DNA from: Chara braunii
Lineage: Eukaryota; Streptophyta; Charophyceae; Charales; Characeae
Length of the DNA: 25,751 nt
Reading direction: 5' to 3'
Assembly: GCA_003427395.1 (NCBI GenBank)
Contig: BFEA01000058.1
Location: forward strand, 4,110,576-4,136,326
In this document: piece after piece, positions 1 through 10,155 of the stretch
Position numbering within the stretch: position 1 is the first letter of the stretch
Layout: every line of letters starts with the position of its first letter
Notes under the pieces: model-generated
What the model saw: only the letters and a program-made list of their open reading frames with translations
Databases searched by the model: none
Told to the model about the DNA's origin: nothing
Translations under genes and position numbers: made by a program

Positions 1-1145
1 GCCCCTCGTTTGTTGTCCTCTTCTCTCTCTCTGCCTACGGTTTTACCGGGCAGTTCTGTTTGTGACGATATATATATGTATATATATATGATAGCGGCAG
101 GCTGCAATTGCAGTCAGATGCATTCTGGAAAGTGCTAGTGTGAGTATGCCCTCAGTACGGTCCGTTCCACGATGATGCCTGTAACTCTTTGCCATACAGT
201 GTATGTTTCTGTAGTTTTTGGCCACACTCAGAAACACAGTCGGTGGGACCAGAGGTGTAATGACCCGCCAAAAACACAGACTGAGAACACTGCTGATTTC
301 TGGGATTTGCCGCTGGAATGAATGCCTTGCTGAGATTCCCGCATTCTGCTGTGATTTCCATGTCTGTGTGTGTGTGCGTGCCTGCTGGTTTGCATGCCTG
401 TCTGAGTGCTTGTCGGCTGAGTGTGTGTGTGACCCGCAAGGGTACTTGTTGGTTGAAAGGCCCCGCAGGGCCGGTACTTACCTGTGGCCGTGACTTTGAA
501 GTGTCGCAGGGGGGAAAACACTCGAGTAGCGGGGGTAGGCCCGCGGCACTTAGAGCAGAGGGGGAAAACACTCAAGTAGCAGGTAGGCCGGTACCACTGA
601 AGTAGTGGTAGAAGTGTCGGGTACTGGAGGCCGAGCAGAAGAAGACAAAAAGTTGGCATTTTTAGAGGCCCAGTAGCGGTAGGTTAGAGGTAGGCCGGTA
701 CCAGTCCAAGTAGCCCAGGTCTATGGCCTGTCCGGAGGTTAGCAGAGCCTGCAATGATGTTTCCCTCTGAAAGGGAGGAGGTACCGGTTGCTGGGAGGCC
801 GCTCGGCCTAGGAAGTCACCGCCCAGGAGGCCAGTAGGCCGCTATATCTTTCGGAGGAGCAAGTAGCTCCTCCTCATTTGCGGTATGCAAGGATTAGCGA
901 CATGCTGCTGGAGTGCAGCGCTGGCTGCTACAGCGGTGCTTGGAGGTGAAGGGCAGCTGGCGCTCAGCCTGGCTATGGCGAGCAGCCCAGCTTGAGGAGG
1001 AGGAAGAAAGGGGCTAAGTAGGAGAGTGGCGAGGCACCTACCTGGCTATGGTGGACACCGTCTTCTTCACCTTGTTGGGCGCTGCATCTGGAAGGCCCCA
1101 GTTGGGGTAGTGCCGCATCAAGGAAGCTCGAGGCAGAGTCAGGCA
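1..1145. other. Non-coding, low-complexity stretch
   Basis: No recognisable protein or RNA gene. It holds a short TA-rich tract near 69-90, a TG-rich tract near 361-435, and degenerate repeats of a G-rich motif (GGGGGAAAACACTC occurs near 510 and near 560, each followed by an AGTAGC-containing segment and a TAGGCC motif). The several open frames here overlap on both strands with low-complexity composition, so I treat none as a gene. Confidence 0.5.
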
Positions 1146-1265
1146 TGGCGGACCAGTCAGCAGCATCATAGCTGCTTTGGGTTGTCCTTTGGACAGGAGT
1201 GCAGCGTCATAGCTGCTTTGTGTTGTCCTTTGGACAGGAGGGCAGGGCCCTCAGCAGTCCGCCAT
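1146..1265. repeat. 41-bp tandem duplication inside an inverted repeat
   Basis: A unit containing TCATAGCTGCTTTG and TTGTCCTTTGGACAGGAG occurs at 1160-1200 and again at 1201-1241 with very few differences. The pair is enclosed by short inverted arms, TGGCGGAC near 1146 and GTCCGCCA near 1257. Each unit also contains the small palindrome TCCTTTGGA. No coding potential is evident. Confidence 0.75.
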
Positions 1266-1486
1266 AGCCTATGCATGAGAGAGGAGGCAGAAGGAGGGAA
1301 GCCATAGCTATGGTGGACTGGTGGTTGTTGTTGTTGTTGAGTCAGCAGTAAGAGGGAACTTCGGATATTGATTCTGGTTCATCCATTCATTGTTATTATT
1401 ATTATTGAGAGAAGAATAAGATTGGCGAAGTGGAGGAGGAGGAAGGTGGAGAGAGAAGGGGGAATTGTCATTGGTCTTGCTGGTGT

Positions 1487-1535
1487 TCTTCTTCTTCTTC
1501 TTCTTCTTCTTCTTCTTCTTCTTCTTCTTCTTCTT
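1487..1535. repeat. (TTC)n microsatellite
   Basis: An uninterrupted trinucleotide run of about 16 units. It yields artificial poly-Ser, poly-Leu or poly-Lys open frames on the two strands, which are not evidence of genes. Downstream to about 1740 I see only T-rich unique sequence. Confidence 0.95.
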
Positions 1536-1745
1536 TCTCTCTCCTCTGGTCTCTATCTCTTTGCAAGTGCTTTCATTTCTTTCGCAATTGGGTGGCATTG
1601 TCTGTCATTGTGAATTCGCACTTTGGAAATGACCAGGATCGTAACAGAGGTTAAAAATAAGGTTTCGGTGGCTCTGTCACCAGATCGGTGTACGATTCTA
1701 GGACCTTTTGGTACTCGAATGTTTCGTTGGATTCGAACTGGGGTA

Positions 1746-2111
1746 TTAAGCTTGGGAAGAGCGATAATATGGCCCTTGGAACTGCCGATTTGATCCAGAT
1801 ATTTCTAGAAGCTTTTCTAAGGCCTGACATGTAGATAGGTCTGCAACTTGGTCCTTGTTTTTGTCCTTCTCAAGCGGTAGTTTAGGAAGTGACACGTACG
1901 CCGGTACTGATTCACTGAATTTGGTCTCTTGAACAGGTTTCGCAATTCTTTGCCTCTTCTCATCTATTGTTTTGTCCGAATATATATATCGGACGAAGTC
2001 GCTCCGACTTTCAAGCGACCAAAGCCCCTGATGAATGCTGGCGGCGGCCAGCTGAAACCGGTCGGGTTTCGCCGTACGGAACTGTGTTCCATATTTGCCA
2101 TGTTTCGTCAC
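1746..2111 (-). CDS. Unrecognised open frame, possible exon or gene fragment
   Basis: A 121-codon open frame on the minus strand. I do not recognise the protein. It has mixed, non-repetitive composition: a basic N-terminal part, a middle with SDKTIDEKRQRIAKP, and a Leu/Lys-rich stretch containing LPKLPLEKDKNKDQ. The composition looks more protein-like than the neighbouring frames. There is no ATG at the 5' edge (the first codon is GTG) and an in-frame TGA lies just upstream, so if real it would be an internal exon or a broken remnant. The surrounding sequence is T-rich and has no partner gene. A chance open frame cannot be excluded. Confidence 0.2.
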   Translation of the reverse strand: MTKHGKYGTQFRTAKPDRFQLAAASIHQGLWSLESRSDFVRYIYSDKTIDEKRQRIAKPVQETKFSESVPAYVSLPKLPLEKDKNKDQVADLSTCQALEKLLEISGSNRQFQGPYYRSSQA

Positions 2112-3835
2112 TGTTTTCCTTTTGGCAAAGTGGCGTTCAGGAGACTATTTTTTCACTTTGCGTACAACGTCCTTTTTTTCCCTTTTCTTTTCTTCTTCTC
2201 TCCTTCTCCTTCTCCTCGTTTACAGTTTCTTAGCCGATTCTTCTTTCCTACTTTCTGTCGTCGTTTGGGTCTTGTTCATGTCAATGATCATCTCTTATTG
2301 TCTTTTGTATGATTGACAACACATTCAGAGGACCGTTTCTTCTAAAAAACAAACCAAAAAAAGGGGGGGAGGGGGGGAAATGACAATTTCTTGTCGTTTC
2401 CTCCCTCCTGCAAGGAACCTGACTGTTCATCACTTGCTGGAGTGCATCAGATCACATGCATATACACAGATTTCACAGATTGCGATGTCTCATACAAAGC
2501 CCAATAGAAGATGAATGAGAACCAGGATGCTCAACTCAATTATCAAACCCAGAATTAGAGAGAGAACATCGTGAGTTCAAAAGTGCACAGAGTCAAACAG
2601 AGTTACAAGTCTTCTTCAATCAACATGAACTCCCAGGCCTGCCGCTCATCAGCACCAGCTGCCAAACGTCAACAACAGTGCTTCAACAGGGAGGTATCAC
2701 CATAGCTCACTTCTTCCCCTTTGATCTCTCTCTTCTCTTCCTCGGTCTATAGTCCTGGTCTACTCTCACTAGTCATGCATGCACACTCCCTATCACACGA
2801 GGATCTACTTTGAATACTACTCACTGAACTCTTTTACAAACTATCCCTACTAATGTACTAACTAGCGTTGGCACTGCTATGGCTGCTTTCCTCCAGCCAG
2901 CACCCTTCTTCCCTCTCTCTCATGCTTAGCGCTGCTCTCAGCCTAGCGCAGCTCACACACATCTAGCGCACAAGTGCCACGGCACTTCCACACTCTCATG
3001 CGAAGTGAGTGCTGGACTGGTCTGGCGTGGCCTGCGTTCAGCCTCAAGTGTGCCTGGGACTCCTGCCCAGTACCTTTTGTTGCAAAGTGTGTGTCCCAGT
3101 ATCTTTTCGCATGGTCTGCTGCTGCTTTGGGCCATCCGGCCTGTCTTTTGGACTCCGGGTCTGAATCAGGACTGACTCGTGGGATTATGACTGGACTGGG
3201 ACTGTGGCCTTTGACTCATTGCCGAACGGACATGACTTTTCATCGAGGAGACATGACCCTAACTCAATCTTGAAAACTGTGTCCAATACCTGTTCGTTCA
3301 GGACCTGTTTGTGACTTTACAAAACGACTTTTCGTCTCATTCTGGATGCGACATATGCCTCAGCAAACTTTTCTTTTGGGTTGTTGCTCGTGAATTGAAG
3401 TTCTGGGCGACAGGGCCCCTCGCTGTTGGGGCATTCATCTGGGGTCTAATTCATAAAGGCCCTTTTACTCCTATAACGGCAGGAGGGCGCCTGACATCAC
3501 TGAGGGGATGTTTTGACCCCATCAATGGCGGGCTTAGGGCACTACCCACACTCAGATCTTTTTCTTCCGTCACAATGCTTTTCCACCCACCAAGTGGCGG
3601 GCCTCAAGTTCTTTTTTCGCTTTTAGCTCTTTTTGTTTCTTTTCTTTTTTTGTCTCTTTTCAAAGCTCGCACTTTAGCTTTCTTTGTCTGGCCGTGTTTG
3701 GTGTTTTCACATCTGGTGCCCGCCCATCCATGTGCACCTCTTTAATTTTTTAGGCCTACCAGTCCTTTGCCCCAAATCTCTTCTGGGCCTCTGCCAAAGA
3801 GCACAGGCCCGGGTGCAGTTTACTGCAATAGCAGG
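2112..3835. other. Intergenic T/C-rich sequence
   Basis: No recognisable gene. It holds a pyrimidine-rich stretch at about 2168-2260, an A-run then G-run near 2343-2378, and long unique-looking sequence with CT-rich patches near 2715-2750 and 3620-3660. Open frames up to 144 codons occur, but they are rich in Leu, Ser and Phe from T/C-rich DNA and match nothing I know. Confidence 0.5.
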
Positions 3836-3837
3836 GA

Positions 3838-4030
3838 CAGGCAGGCACATGATGGTGCATGTATGGAGCTTCATTTTAGAGGAGCGCAAGTGGATCTCCT
3901 TGAGCGCACAGACTGTCTGGCAACTAGCGGATTCTTCAGGCGTTCTTCATGTGTTCTTCATGTGTTCTTCACACGTTCTTCAGGCCCAAGGATGTTCTTG
4001 CCAGCAGACGTAATGGCCATCATTTTGTAC
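3838..4030. repeat. Dispersed segment, copy 1 (also at 8160-8312)
   Basis: This segment shares long, diverged similarity with 8160-8312: TTTTAGAGG, then GGCGTTCTTCATGTGTTCTTC, then a CCCAA.GATGTT..TGCC motif, and finally ATGGC.ATCATTTTGTA. It contains a short tandem array of GTTCTTCA(T/C)(G/A)(T/C) units, three or four here and two or three in the other copy. No coding interpretation is offered. Confidence 0.75.
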
Positions 4031-4085
4031 CTGTTCGTTAGGGGATCTAGTAAGTGAATTCTCAGGGCTGATCTTCTTTTTTGTT

Positions 4086-4232
4086 TTGTTTTTTAATGGA
4101 CGATGCTCCAATCTATTCAAGGGGAGCAACACGGCTGGGAACCGGGCCCAGCGTAATACAAAGAAAACAAATTACCGGGGCCATGACCCGGCTTCGGCTA
4201 AAGAATTGAAAAAATGTAAGTTAAGTGATAGT
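4086..4232. other. Short segment with CGGG-rich motif shared with about 6140-6170
   Basis: Contains GAACCGGGCCCAGCGT near 4140. A near-identical motif, GAACCGGGCTCAGCGT, lies near 6150. Both follow a T-rich run, at about 4073-4095 here and 6047-6087 there. This suggests the 3' portion of a second, short dispersed repeat, but the shared block is small. Confidence 0.35.
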
Positions 4233-5093
4233 GCAAGGAAAATGAGCGATGGCGAACTTCAGAATCCAAGCAGCATCATACACATGAGACCAGATAGTCG
4301 TGACCTCGAACCAAAAATAGAATTGCAACACGAGTCCCACCAAATAAGAACACAACACAAGCTCATAAGTGACATGTTCAAGTAGTCTCATCATCATCAA
4401 CAAAGAACCAATGTCAATATCCTATCTGGCGCTCGGCGCCCAGACTACGAATGGCAGATCCTATCTACCCTAGTCTACAATGCGCTGATGACGTCAACAG
4501 CTTCCCCGAAGTACGAGCAGATCTCGGCCAATGTTGTCGCCTCGAGCACCAGGTATGTCTCTCGTATCACTCACAACCTCAATCCCCCACTCACAGATGC
4601 CACGTGCACTCAAGGACCACCATGCGCCCCATCCAGCATACAGCAGCGCAGCTCGGATATGGCTGCCTGCTCCTTCCAGCTCGCCCGTGAGCGCATGAGC
4701 GCTGGCCAGCGTTAGTGCAGCAGCGCTTGCGCAGCAGGCCAGCCAGTGCCCGAATGTCCAATGCATAGGCAGGCCCTTCCCTATGTCGAAGTCGCCTGCT
4801 GCTGCGTGCTGTGGTGCGGTACTGGGCCCCGGCCCAGAAGCTTCCAGTAGGCCCCACGAGGCTGAGTCTCAATCCAAAGGAAACAGGCCCAGGACCTGTG
4901 GTAGTTACTAGTGCCCAACTGCCCGCAGCCTGAGTTGGGTCCATGCTGCGCATCTCGCCCAGGGCCTGACTCAGATGCATTTGATAAAGGAGGCCAGGGC
5001 CTGGGCGCTTGCAACCAACTGGCGCTGCGCAACTGCCTGAATGTTTTCCCCCACTTGTGAAGTTCTTGTCGTCTGTCGAGCCTGCGTCCTCAC
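4233..5093 (-). repeat. Dispersed repeat family A, copy 1
   Basis: About 860 bp, highly similar to 7222-8096 and in parts to 20390-20826, 23214-23612 and 23683-24100. Shared landmarks in plus-strand order are ATGAGCGAT, GAGACC.GATAGTC, CCTCGAACCAA, AAGAACCAATGT, CCTATCTGGCGCTC, GTACGAGCAGAT and CCAGGTATGTCTCTCG. I assign minus orientation because several other copies have an (AAT)n tract, read as (ATT)n, at the end equivalent to 4233, like a retroposon 3' tail. This copy has no such tail. Long minus-strand frames exist (129 codons at 4591-4980), but they are not conserved in start or stop between copies and match no known protein, so I regard it as non-coding. The GGCGCTCGGCGCC palindrome at 4428-4440 is a conserved landmark. 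Confidence 0.85.
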
Positions 5094-5613
5094 TAGTGGT
5101 ATCCCTATCGCTTATAAGCTACACAGTTGTACACAATCTGCATTAGGTCACGCTTTGATGCCTACGGCAGCGTGGTGCACAAATCGATTTATAATAATTA
5201 AAATAATTAATCGGTGGTGCACAAATACATTTGGGTCCAACAGGTAAGTTCAGATTCCTACAAACTACTTTGACTTTGACTAGTTCGCAAACAGAAAGCA
5301 CAATGAACAGAAAACAATTCTAACTATGTTGTCTGTCAGATGTTAATGGTTGTACATCTAACTAATCAAAATAAAAATGGAATCGTTTGTTGGGTCTGTT
5401 TGCAGAATGGAATCTTGCCCAAACTCATCACCTGGAATCTGCCCCTCCCTCAGTTCTTTTTGAATGTCTCTTGTCGTCAGAGTCCCTGAGCGATCCAGAT
5501 AGCGTGCGTGTCTAAAGGTGTGCAAACGGCCCACCCCTGTGCCCCGAGTCCTGCTGAGCTGGCCAGCCCTGCACAGTCTTTATCCTCGCGTGCAGCGAGC
5601 CTTACACCGACCA
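5094..5613. other. Unremarkable intergenic sequence
   Basis: No gene or repeat recognised. A GGTGCACAAAT motif occurs twice, near 5173 and 5215, flanking an AT-rich patch. This looks like a small local duplication. Confidence 0.4.
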
Positions 5614-5689
5614 ATAGGTTGATCAGGAGGCGTTTTTATGGATGACCCCCGATAGGTTGATCAGGAGGCGTTTTTATGGATGACCCCCG
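5614..5689. repeat. 38-bp perfect tandem duplication
   Basis: Units at 5614-5651 and 5652-5689 are identical as read, each beginning ATAGGTTGATCAGG and ending TGACCCCCG. Perfect identity suggests a recent event. Confidence 0.92.
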
Positions 5690-5700
5690 ACGTCCTCAGG

Positions 5701-5768
5701 AATGATTTAATGTCGCAAACAGGACGACAATCACAATGATTTAATGTCGCAAACAGGACAACAATCAC
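5701..5768. repeat. 34-bp tandem duplication
   Basis: Units at 5701-5734 and 5735-5768 begin AATGATTTAATGTCGC and differ at about one base (GGACGACAA versus GGACAACAA). It lies 11 bp after an independent 38-bp duplication. Confidence 0.92.
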
Positions 5769-6044
5769 AACCAATGTAAGGTATCCTGCCGGTGCTTATT
5801 TCTAGACGCCCGGTCTCGTCTGTCCCATAGGGCTGGCCTGCCCTTTAGATTCCCTCTACAGCGCAGCGAGCAGACAAAGGACAAAGCAGCAAAGCATGGG
5901 TGCTCTACTCCCGGTGGGTTGGCATGGTGACCGTGACCCAGTGCTTCGTCCACCGCCCTCTCCTTCCAGATGCTCCACGTGAAGACTAACGACTCTCAAG
6001 GTTGAGCGCACACGACTCCTCACATGAGAGGACTCTCAAGACAT

Positions 6045-6240
6045 ACTTTTTTTTTTTTTTTTTCACTTTCAATTTTTTTTTTTTTTTCTTAACAAGATTG
6101 AGGCCGGGGTTCTCACAGTCTGCCCGGAGTGATCGAACCGAAACTGCTGAGAACCGGGCTCAGCGTTGCTCAAATGGTTATGATGATGACTATGATGATA
6201 CTGATGATACCATAGATAATGATGCTAATGAGAATGATAA
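6045..6240. repeat. Poly-T pair followed by degenerate (GAT)n
   Basis: Two poly-T runs (about 6047-6062 and 6071-6087) precede a unique segment containing GAACCGGGCTCAGCGT near 6150. A degenerate GAT/GATGAT tract follows at 6178-6240. The order matches what the tail of a retroposed sequence might look like, but no coding part is visible. Confidence 0.5.
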
Positions 6241-6244
6241 TTTA

Positions 6245-6351
6245 AATATATGAAAAAATATATAAGATTATGCTATATCAGCTATTCTGGCCTCCTAATA
6301 TATGAAAAAATATATAAGATTATGCTATATCAGCTATTCTGGCCTCCTAAT
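6245..6351. repeat. 52-bp perfect tandem duplication
   Basis: Two copies spaced exactly 52 bp apart, each containing ATATATGAAAAAATATATAA and ending CTGGCCTCCTAAT. They are identical as read. Confidence 0.93.
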
Positions 6352-7221
6352 CCCAGTACAACTCCTAGCCCTCACTGTACCAGGACACTGTACCAAAGAG
6401 ATAAAACCAATCCTAACCAACATCAACCATAGTTGATCTCTTCTCGCCTCCTTGCAGCCCCCCCCGGTTCACCCCTGGAATGCCTTCCACCCTTAGCAAA
6501 CCCCAGATCTCTCTACAAGGCCTCACACTCCTGCCGTTTACAGGATACAGGGCAACACCCCAGCTCCGGCCAGCGTTGTTCTGGCATCGGCAAACCAAGG
6601 GCACAAAACAGAGCAACTCAGAAGATATCAGTCCAGGTTCAACCATCTCTAAAGTCCTATATCCCGAAGGTGGAAGAATACTAGATGCAGCCAAAATTTC
6701 AGAACACCAAAAAGCTTAATATAACAATAATCAGATGATGATACTAATGATGATGACGATGATGATGATGATGATGATGAATATGATGATTAGTATATAG
6801 AATGATTAGGATATAGAAGTTATAACAACACACATCCTCACAGTAAGAAGTGTCCAAGAGGGTAGATAAGGTTAGGTGCAACGTACCTCAAAATAGCTGC
6901 CCCCAACCACAGATATTCTCACTAGATGACCCGATGTTGATTGTGATGACCAATCGCTGCTTCGGCAACCAGCATTGCACAGCCATTCCGCCTCAGCATC
7001 AATCATGCATCGAATAGTTCTCATCACACTGCGAACACCCAATAATCACCACATAGTAACCTTTCTGGCGATACCCCCTACCTCCTGGGTCGCCACACTT
7101 GTCTCCACCCTCCTCACTACACACCTCCCACGGCCGCTCGCCCAGCAAACCGCGTGCATGTACCGCAAAGGCAGAAGACACACCAGATGAGCGCACCGTA
7201 CCACAACTTCGATACCAATTT
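6352..7221. other. Intergenic sequence with a (GAT)n tract
   Basis: No recognised gene. A (GAT)n microsatellite occupies about 6733-6791. Two overlapping frames near 6413-6719 and others near 6975-7258 are of ordinary length for random sequence and match nothing I know. Confidence 0.5.
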
Positions 7222-8096
7222 GCAAGGAAAATGAGCGATAGCAAACTTCAGAATCCAAGCAGCATCATACACATGAGACCGGATAGTCATGACCTCGAAC
7301 CAAAAATAGAATTGTCCCACGAGTCCCACCAAATAAGAACACAGCACAAGCTCATAAGTGACAATGTTCAAGTAGTCTCATCATCGTCAACAAAGAACCA
7401 ATGTTGATATCCTATCTGGCGCTCAGCGCCCAGACTTCGAATGGCAGATCCTATCTAGCCTAGTCTACAATGCCGCTGATGACGTCAACAGCTTCCCAAA
7501 GTACGAGCAGATTGCGGCCAATGCATTCGCCTCGAGCACCAGGTATGTCTCTCGTATCACTCACAACCTCGATCCCCCACTCACAAATGCCACATGCACC
7601 CAAGGACCACCGTGCGCCCCATCCAGCATACAGCAGCGCAGCTCGGCTATGGCTGCCTGCTCCTTCCAGCTCGCCCGTGAGCGCGTGAGCGCTGGCCTGC
7701 ATTAGCGCAGCAGCGCTTGCGCACCAAGCAGCCAGTGCCCGAATGTCCAATGCGTAGGCAGGCCCTTCCCTATATCGAAGTGGCCCGCTGCTGCGTGCTG
7801 TGCTGCGGTACTGGGCCCTGGCCCAGAAGCTTCCGGTAGGCCCCACGAGGCTGAGCATCAATCCAAAGGATACAGGCCCAGGGCCTGTGGTGGTTACTAG
7901 TGCCCAACTGCCCGCAGCCTGAGTTGGGTCCATGCTGCGTATCTTGCCCAGGGCCTGACTCAGATGCACTTGACAAAGGAGGCCAGGGCTTGGGTGCTTT
8001 CAACCAACTGGCGCTGCGCAACTGCCTGAATTTTCCCCCCAATTGCGAAGTAGTCCAAAATAGGCCTCTTGTTGTCTGTCGAGCCTGCCTTCATTT
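7222..8096 (-). repeat. Dispersed repeat family A, copy 2
   Basis: Nearly collinear with 4233-5093, with scattered substitutions and small indels; by eye the two are very similar over most of their length. The palindrome GGCGCTCAGCGCC lies at 7418-7430 with one loop change relative to copy 1. A 169-codon minus-strand frame (7460-7969) covers the repeat. In copy 1 the corresponding reading is interrupted, and the residues are Ala/Gly/Ser-rich without a recognisable domain, so I do not call it a gene. A 20-bp insertion near 8050-8070 distinguishes this copy. Confidence 0.85.
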
Positions 8097-8159
8097 AGGG
8101 CGGCCGACGCTGTTGTAAATAGGGGCCCAACAGGGCTTATCGAGGCCTTTTGCCTCACA

Positions 8160-8312
8160 ATAGTGCATCTAGAAGTGGGGTACAAACATGGTTTTAGAGG
8201 GGCCCAAGAGGACCTCTTGCATCCAGCTGGTTCTTTAGGCGTTCTTCATGTGTTCTTCACATGTTCTTCAAGCCCAATGATGTTTTTGCCTTCAGATTTA
8301 ATGGCTATCATT
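8160..8312. repeat. Dispersed segment, copy 2 (also at 3838-4030)
   Basis: Diverged match to 3838-4030 including GGCGTTCTTCATGTGTTCTTC and ATGGC.ATCATTTTGTA. In this copy it lies 3' of a family A copy on the plus strand, whereas copy 1 lies 5' of one. Family A is therefore bracketed by the same segment at 3.8-4.0 kb and 8.2-8.3 kb. An A-rich run (8321-8344) follows. Confidence 0.75.
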
Positions 8313-8344
8313 TTGTATCCAAAAAAAAAAGAAAAAAAAAAAGG

Positions 8345-9055
8345 TTGCACTGGATCAGTGAATGAGGACCGGTTTGGGAGGAGGCAGCATGGCAGATCTC
8401 CTACAGTGGATCAAAGCACGTAACAGAGGATAAACCTTGTTCCACATGAGCTGTCCGGGACTGTGATTGTAACCTAGTTGTTTTCTAGGGTGGTATAAGC
8501 ACTGTTTATTGTTGTATTTTAGGGTATAGAAATGAGCCAAGTTCACACCGGGCTCAATCCTCGCACACACAATGAGCATTCATATGAGAGCTCACACGTG
8601 AGAAGCCCAAGCTGAGATACAATCAGCGCATGAAGAAACTGTCACCAAGTTATTATCGCTATACAAAAATCTTTGTGTCTCCAGCGGTGCTGCTGCGTAC
8701 ACTGAGAACTGATTTCAATCCGGTTGTCTATGGCTTCTATCCCCCTCTTCCTCTCTCTCCTCTCTTTGCCTTGGATTGCTTTGCCTCACTCTAGGCCTGG
8801 ATTGGACTTTTTTTGTCGGGTACCGGACGGACTTCTACCGACCTACGACGTTTCGATACCGACACATACCGACATTCGACTTTTCAGCCTCTGGCTTATC
8901 CTCCTGGGACAGCCTGGGGCTGGGATTCGTTGGGACCCTGGGATGGGGACCGGGTGTCTGTAGCGTGAATCCTTTCACTCCCGCCTGCCTAATTTCAGGG
9001 TCCTCGGAGAAAAATCTCACCTTTATTGATCATACATGTTCGTTCCTTTCTGATC
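8345..9055. other. Sequence beyond the 3' end of the degraded retroelement
   Basis: No gene recognised. If the minus-strand integrase remnant is part of a retroelement, this is where its 3' untranslated region and LTR would lie. A pyrimidine-only run at about 8738-8765 reads as a polypurine tract on the minus strand and is a candidate PPT. I cannot find a matching LTR pair. Confidence 0.35.
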
Positions 9056-10155
9056 TTCGAGCGCTCTCATTAAAGGAGACAATGTGAGGGGCTGTTTGTA
9101 CTAATTCCTCCCTGGGGAACTAGCGGTCTTCATTGGGTTCCTGATAGGCAAATCTAACCTTGTATTGCCTCTACGGTTTCTCTCGGCGACCTGTACGAAA
9201 AGTATCTTCAGCCACTATCCGGGCTACATCATAGCTTCTGTCCATATCAGGTGGGATCATGGAGCGTCGAGAGGGAAACTGATCGTTTGTAACAAAGGGA
9301 AGAATCTTAGATGCGTGGAATACGGGGTGTGTTCAGGTGGGGCGGAATCTTGTTAGTGTAGGATGGACCATCTGTCTCTCCCATGACATCTAAGACTTGC
9401 CATGGTACCCTATACGCAAGGAACATTTTTTTGCGAGATCCCTTCCTCTAGAACGATCTCCTTTAACTTAACCCAGACCAAGTCACCTATTGCAAATTGG
9501 GACGGACATCGGTGTTTGTTAGCCTATTCTACCATCTGATGTTGGGCCTTAAGGATGTTCTTCTTAACTTGCTTTAAGTCCTTCTCATACTGGATGGCAA
9601 ACTCTTTCGTATCGGGTGGCAATCTTTGAATCTGATCTGGATTCAGGCAGTCGATCGGATGCCTGGGTTGCCAGCCTTTGTGCAGCTCATTCAGTGCGCG
9701 TCTCGTGGACAATTGCACGCACTTGTTGTATGCGGACTGCACTTTGGGAAAATGTTCATACCAATGGATCTGGTTGGGTGTAATGTACATGCAGAGCACT
9801 TGCTGGAGCAGCTTCTTCATCTACTAAGTCTGGCTATTGGTTTCCGGGTGTCTATCGGACGACCTGGTCAATTTTGAACCATAGACCTTCATCAGTTGTT
9901 GTTAGTGCTCGCTCGTGGACCTGCTATCGCCATCGTTAACTATTGTCAATTGCTGGCCGTAATCCTTAACCCAATGATTAAAGGACTCTGTAATCACTAA
10001 CAAAGTCTTTGCCTCAGCGAGTAGCGGAATAAAAATAGCACATTTACTATCTAATCACTAACTCAGTCTTTGCCTCAGCGGGTCATGGAATAAAAACAGC
10101 AAATTACTAAAGCTATCTACAACCACTATCACTTGGCTCTTCTCGTCTACGTGGC
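9056..10155 (-). pseudogene. Degraded Ty3/gypsy integrase with chromodomain-like tail
   Basis: Read on the minus strand in piecewise frames, the DNA encodes the later part of a retroelement Pol. It starts at an integrase-core segment containing VIVVVDSF, then the catalytic-core block with DGDS and QQLMKVYGSKL (about 9880-9940), then HPETNSQ, then an Asn/Trp-containing helix and HKGWQPRHP, a GDLVWVKLK motif near 9455-9500, and finally a chromodomain-like segment ending in FPREELVQTAPHIV near 9070-9125. These are hallmarks of Ty3/gypsy integrases. In-frame stops occur at 9902-9904, 9821-9826 (two adjacent), 9524-9526, 9171-9173 and 9120-9122, with a probable frameshift near 9420-9445. A 61-bp internal duplication also breaks the frame. 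The stop pair replaces the residue after QT where family members usually have Glu. Reverse transcriptase and protease are absent; the remnant ends abruptly at a GC-rich block near 10155. Confidence 0.85.
9991..10112. repeat. 61-bp tandem duplication inside the integrase remnant
   Basis: TAATCACTAAC and GTCTTTGCCTCAGCG recur 61 bp apart (units 9991-10051 and 10052-10112), each continuing into GGAATAAAAA.AGCA. The two copies differ at several bases, so the event predates much of the decay. It disrupts the reading frame of the integrase remnant. Confidence 0.85.

Noticed and set aside
1308-1654. Poly-Lys, poly-Ser and poly-Leu frames around the (TTC)n tract
   Set aside because: Simple-repeat artefacts present in all three frames.
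7460-7969. 169-codon minus-strand frame in family A copy 2 as a gene
   Set aside because: The frame is not preserved across the other copies, the composition follows GC-rich DNA, and no domain is recognisable.
8738-8765. Confident polypurine tract and 3' LTR for the degraded integrase element
   Set aside because: The tract is present on the minus strand, but no second LTR copy or TG start can be matched, so it remains only a candidate.
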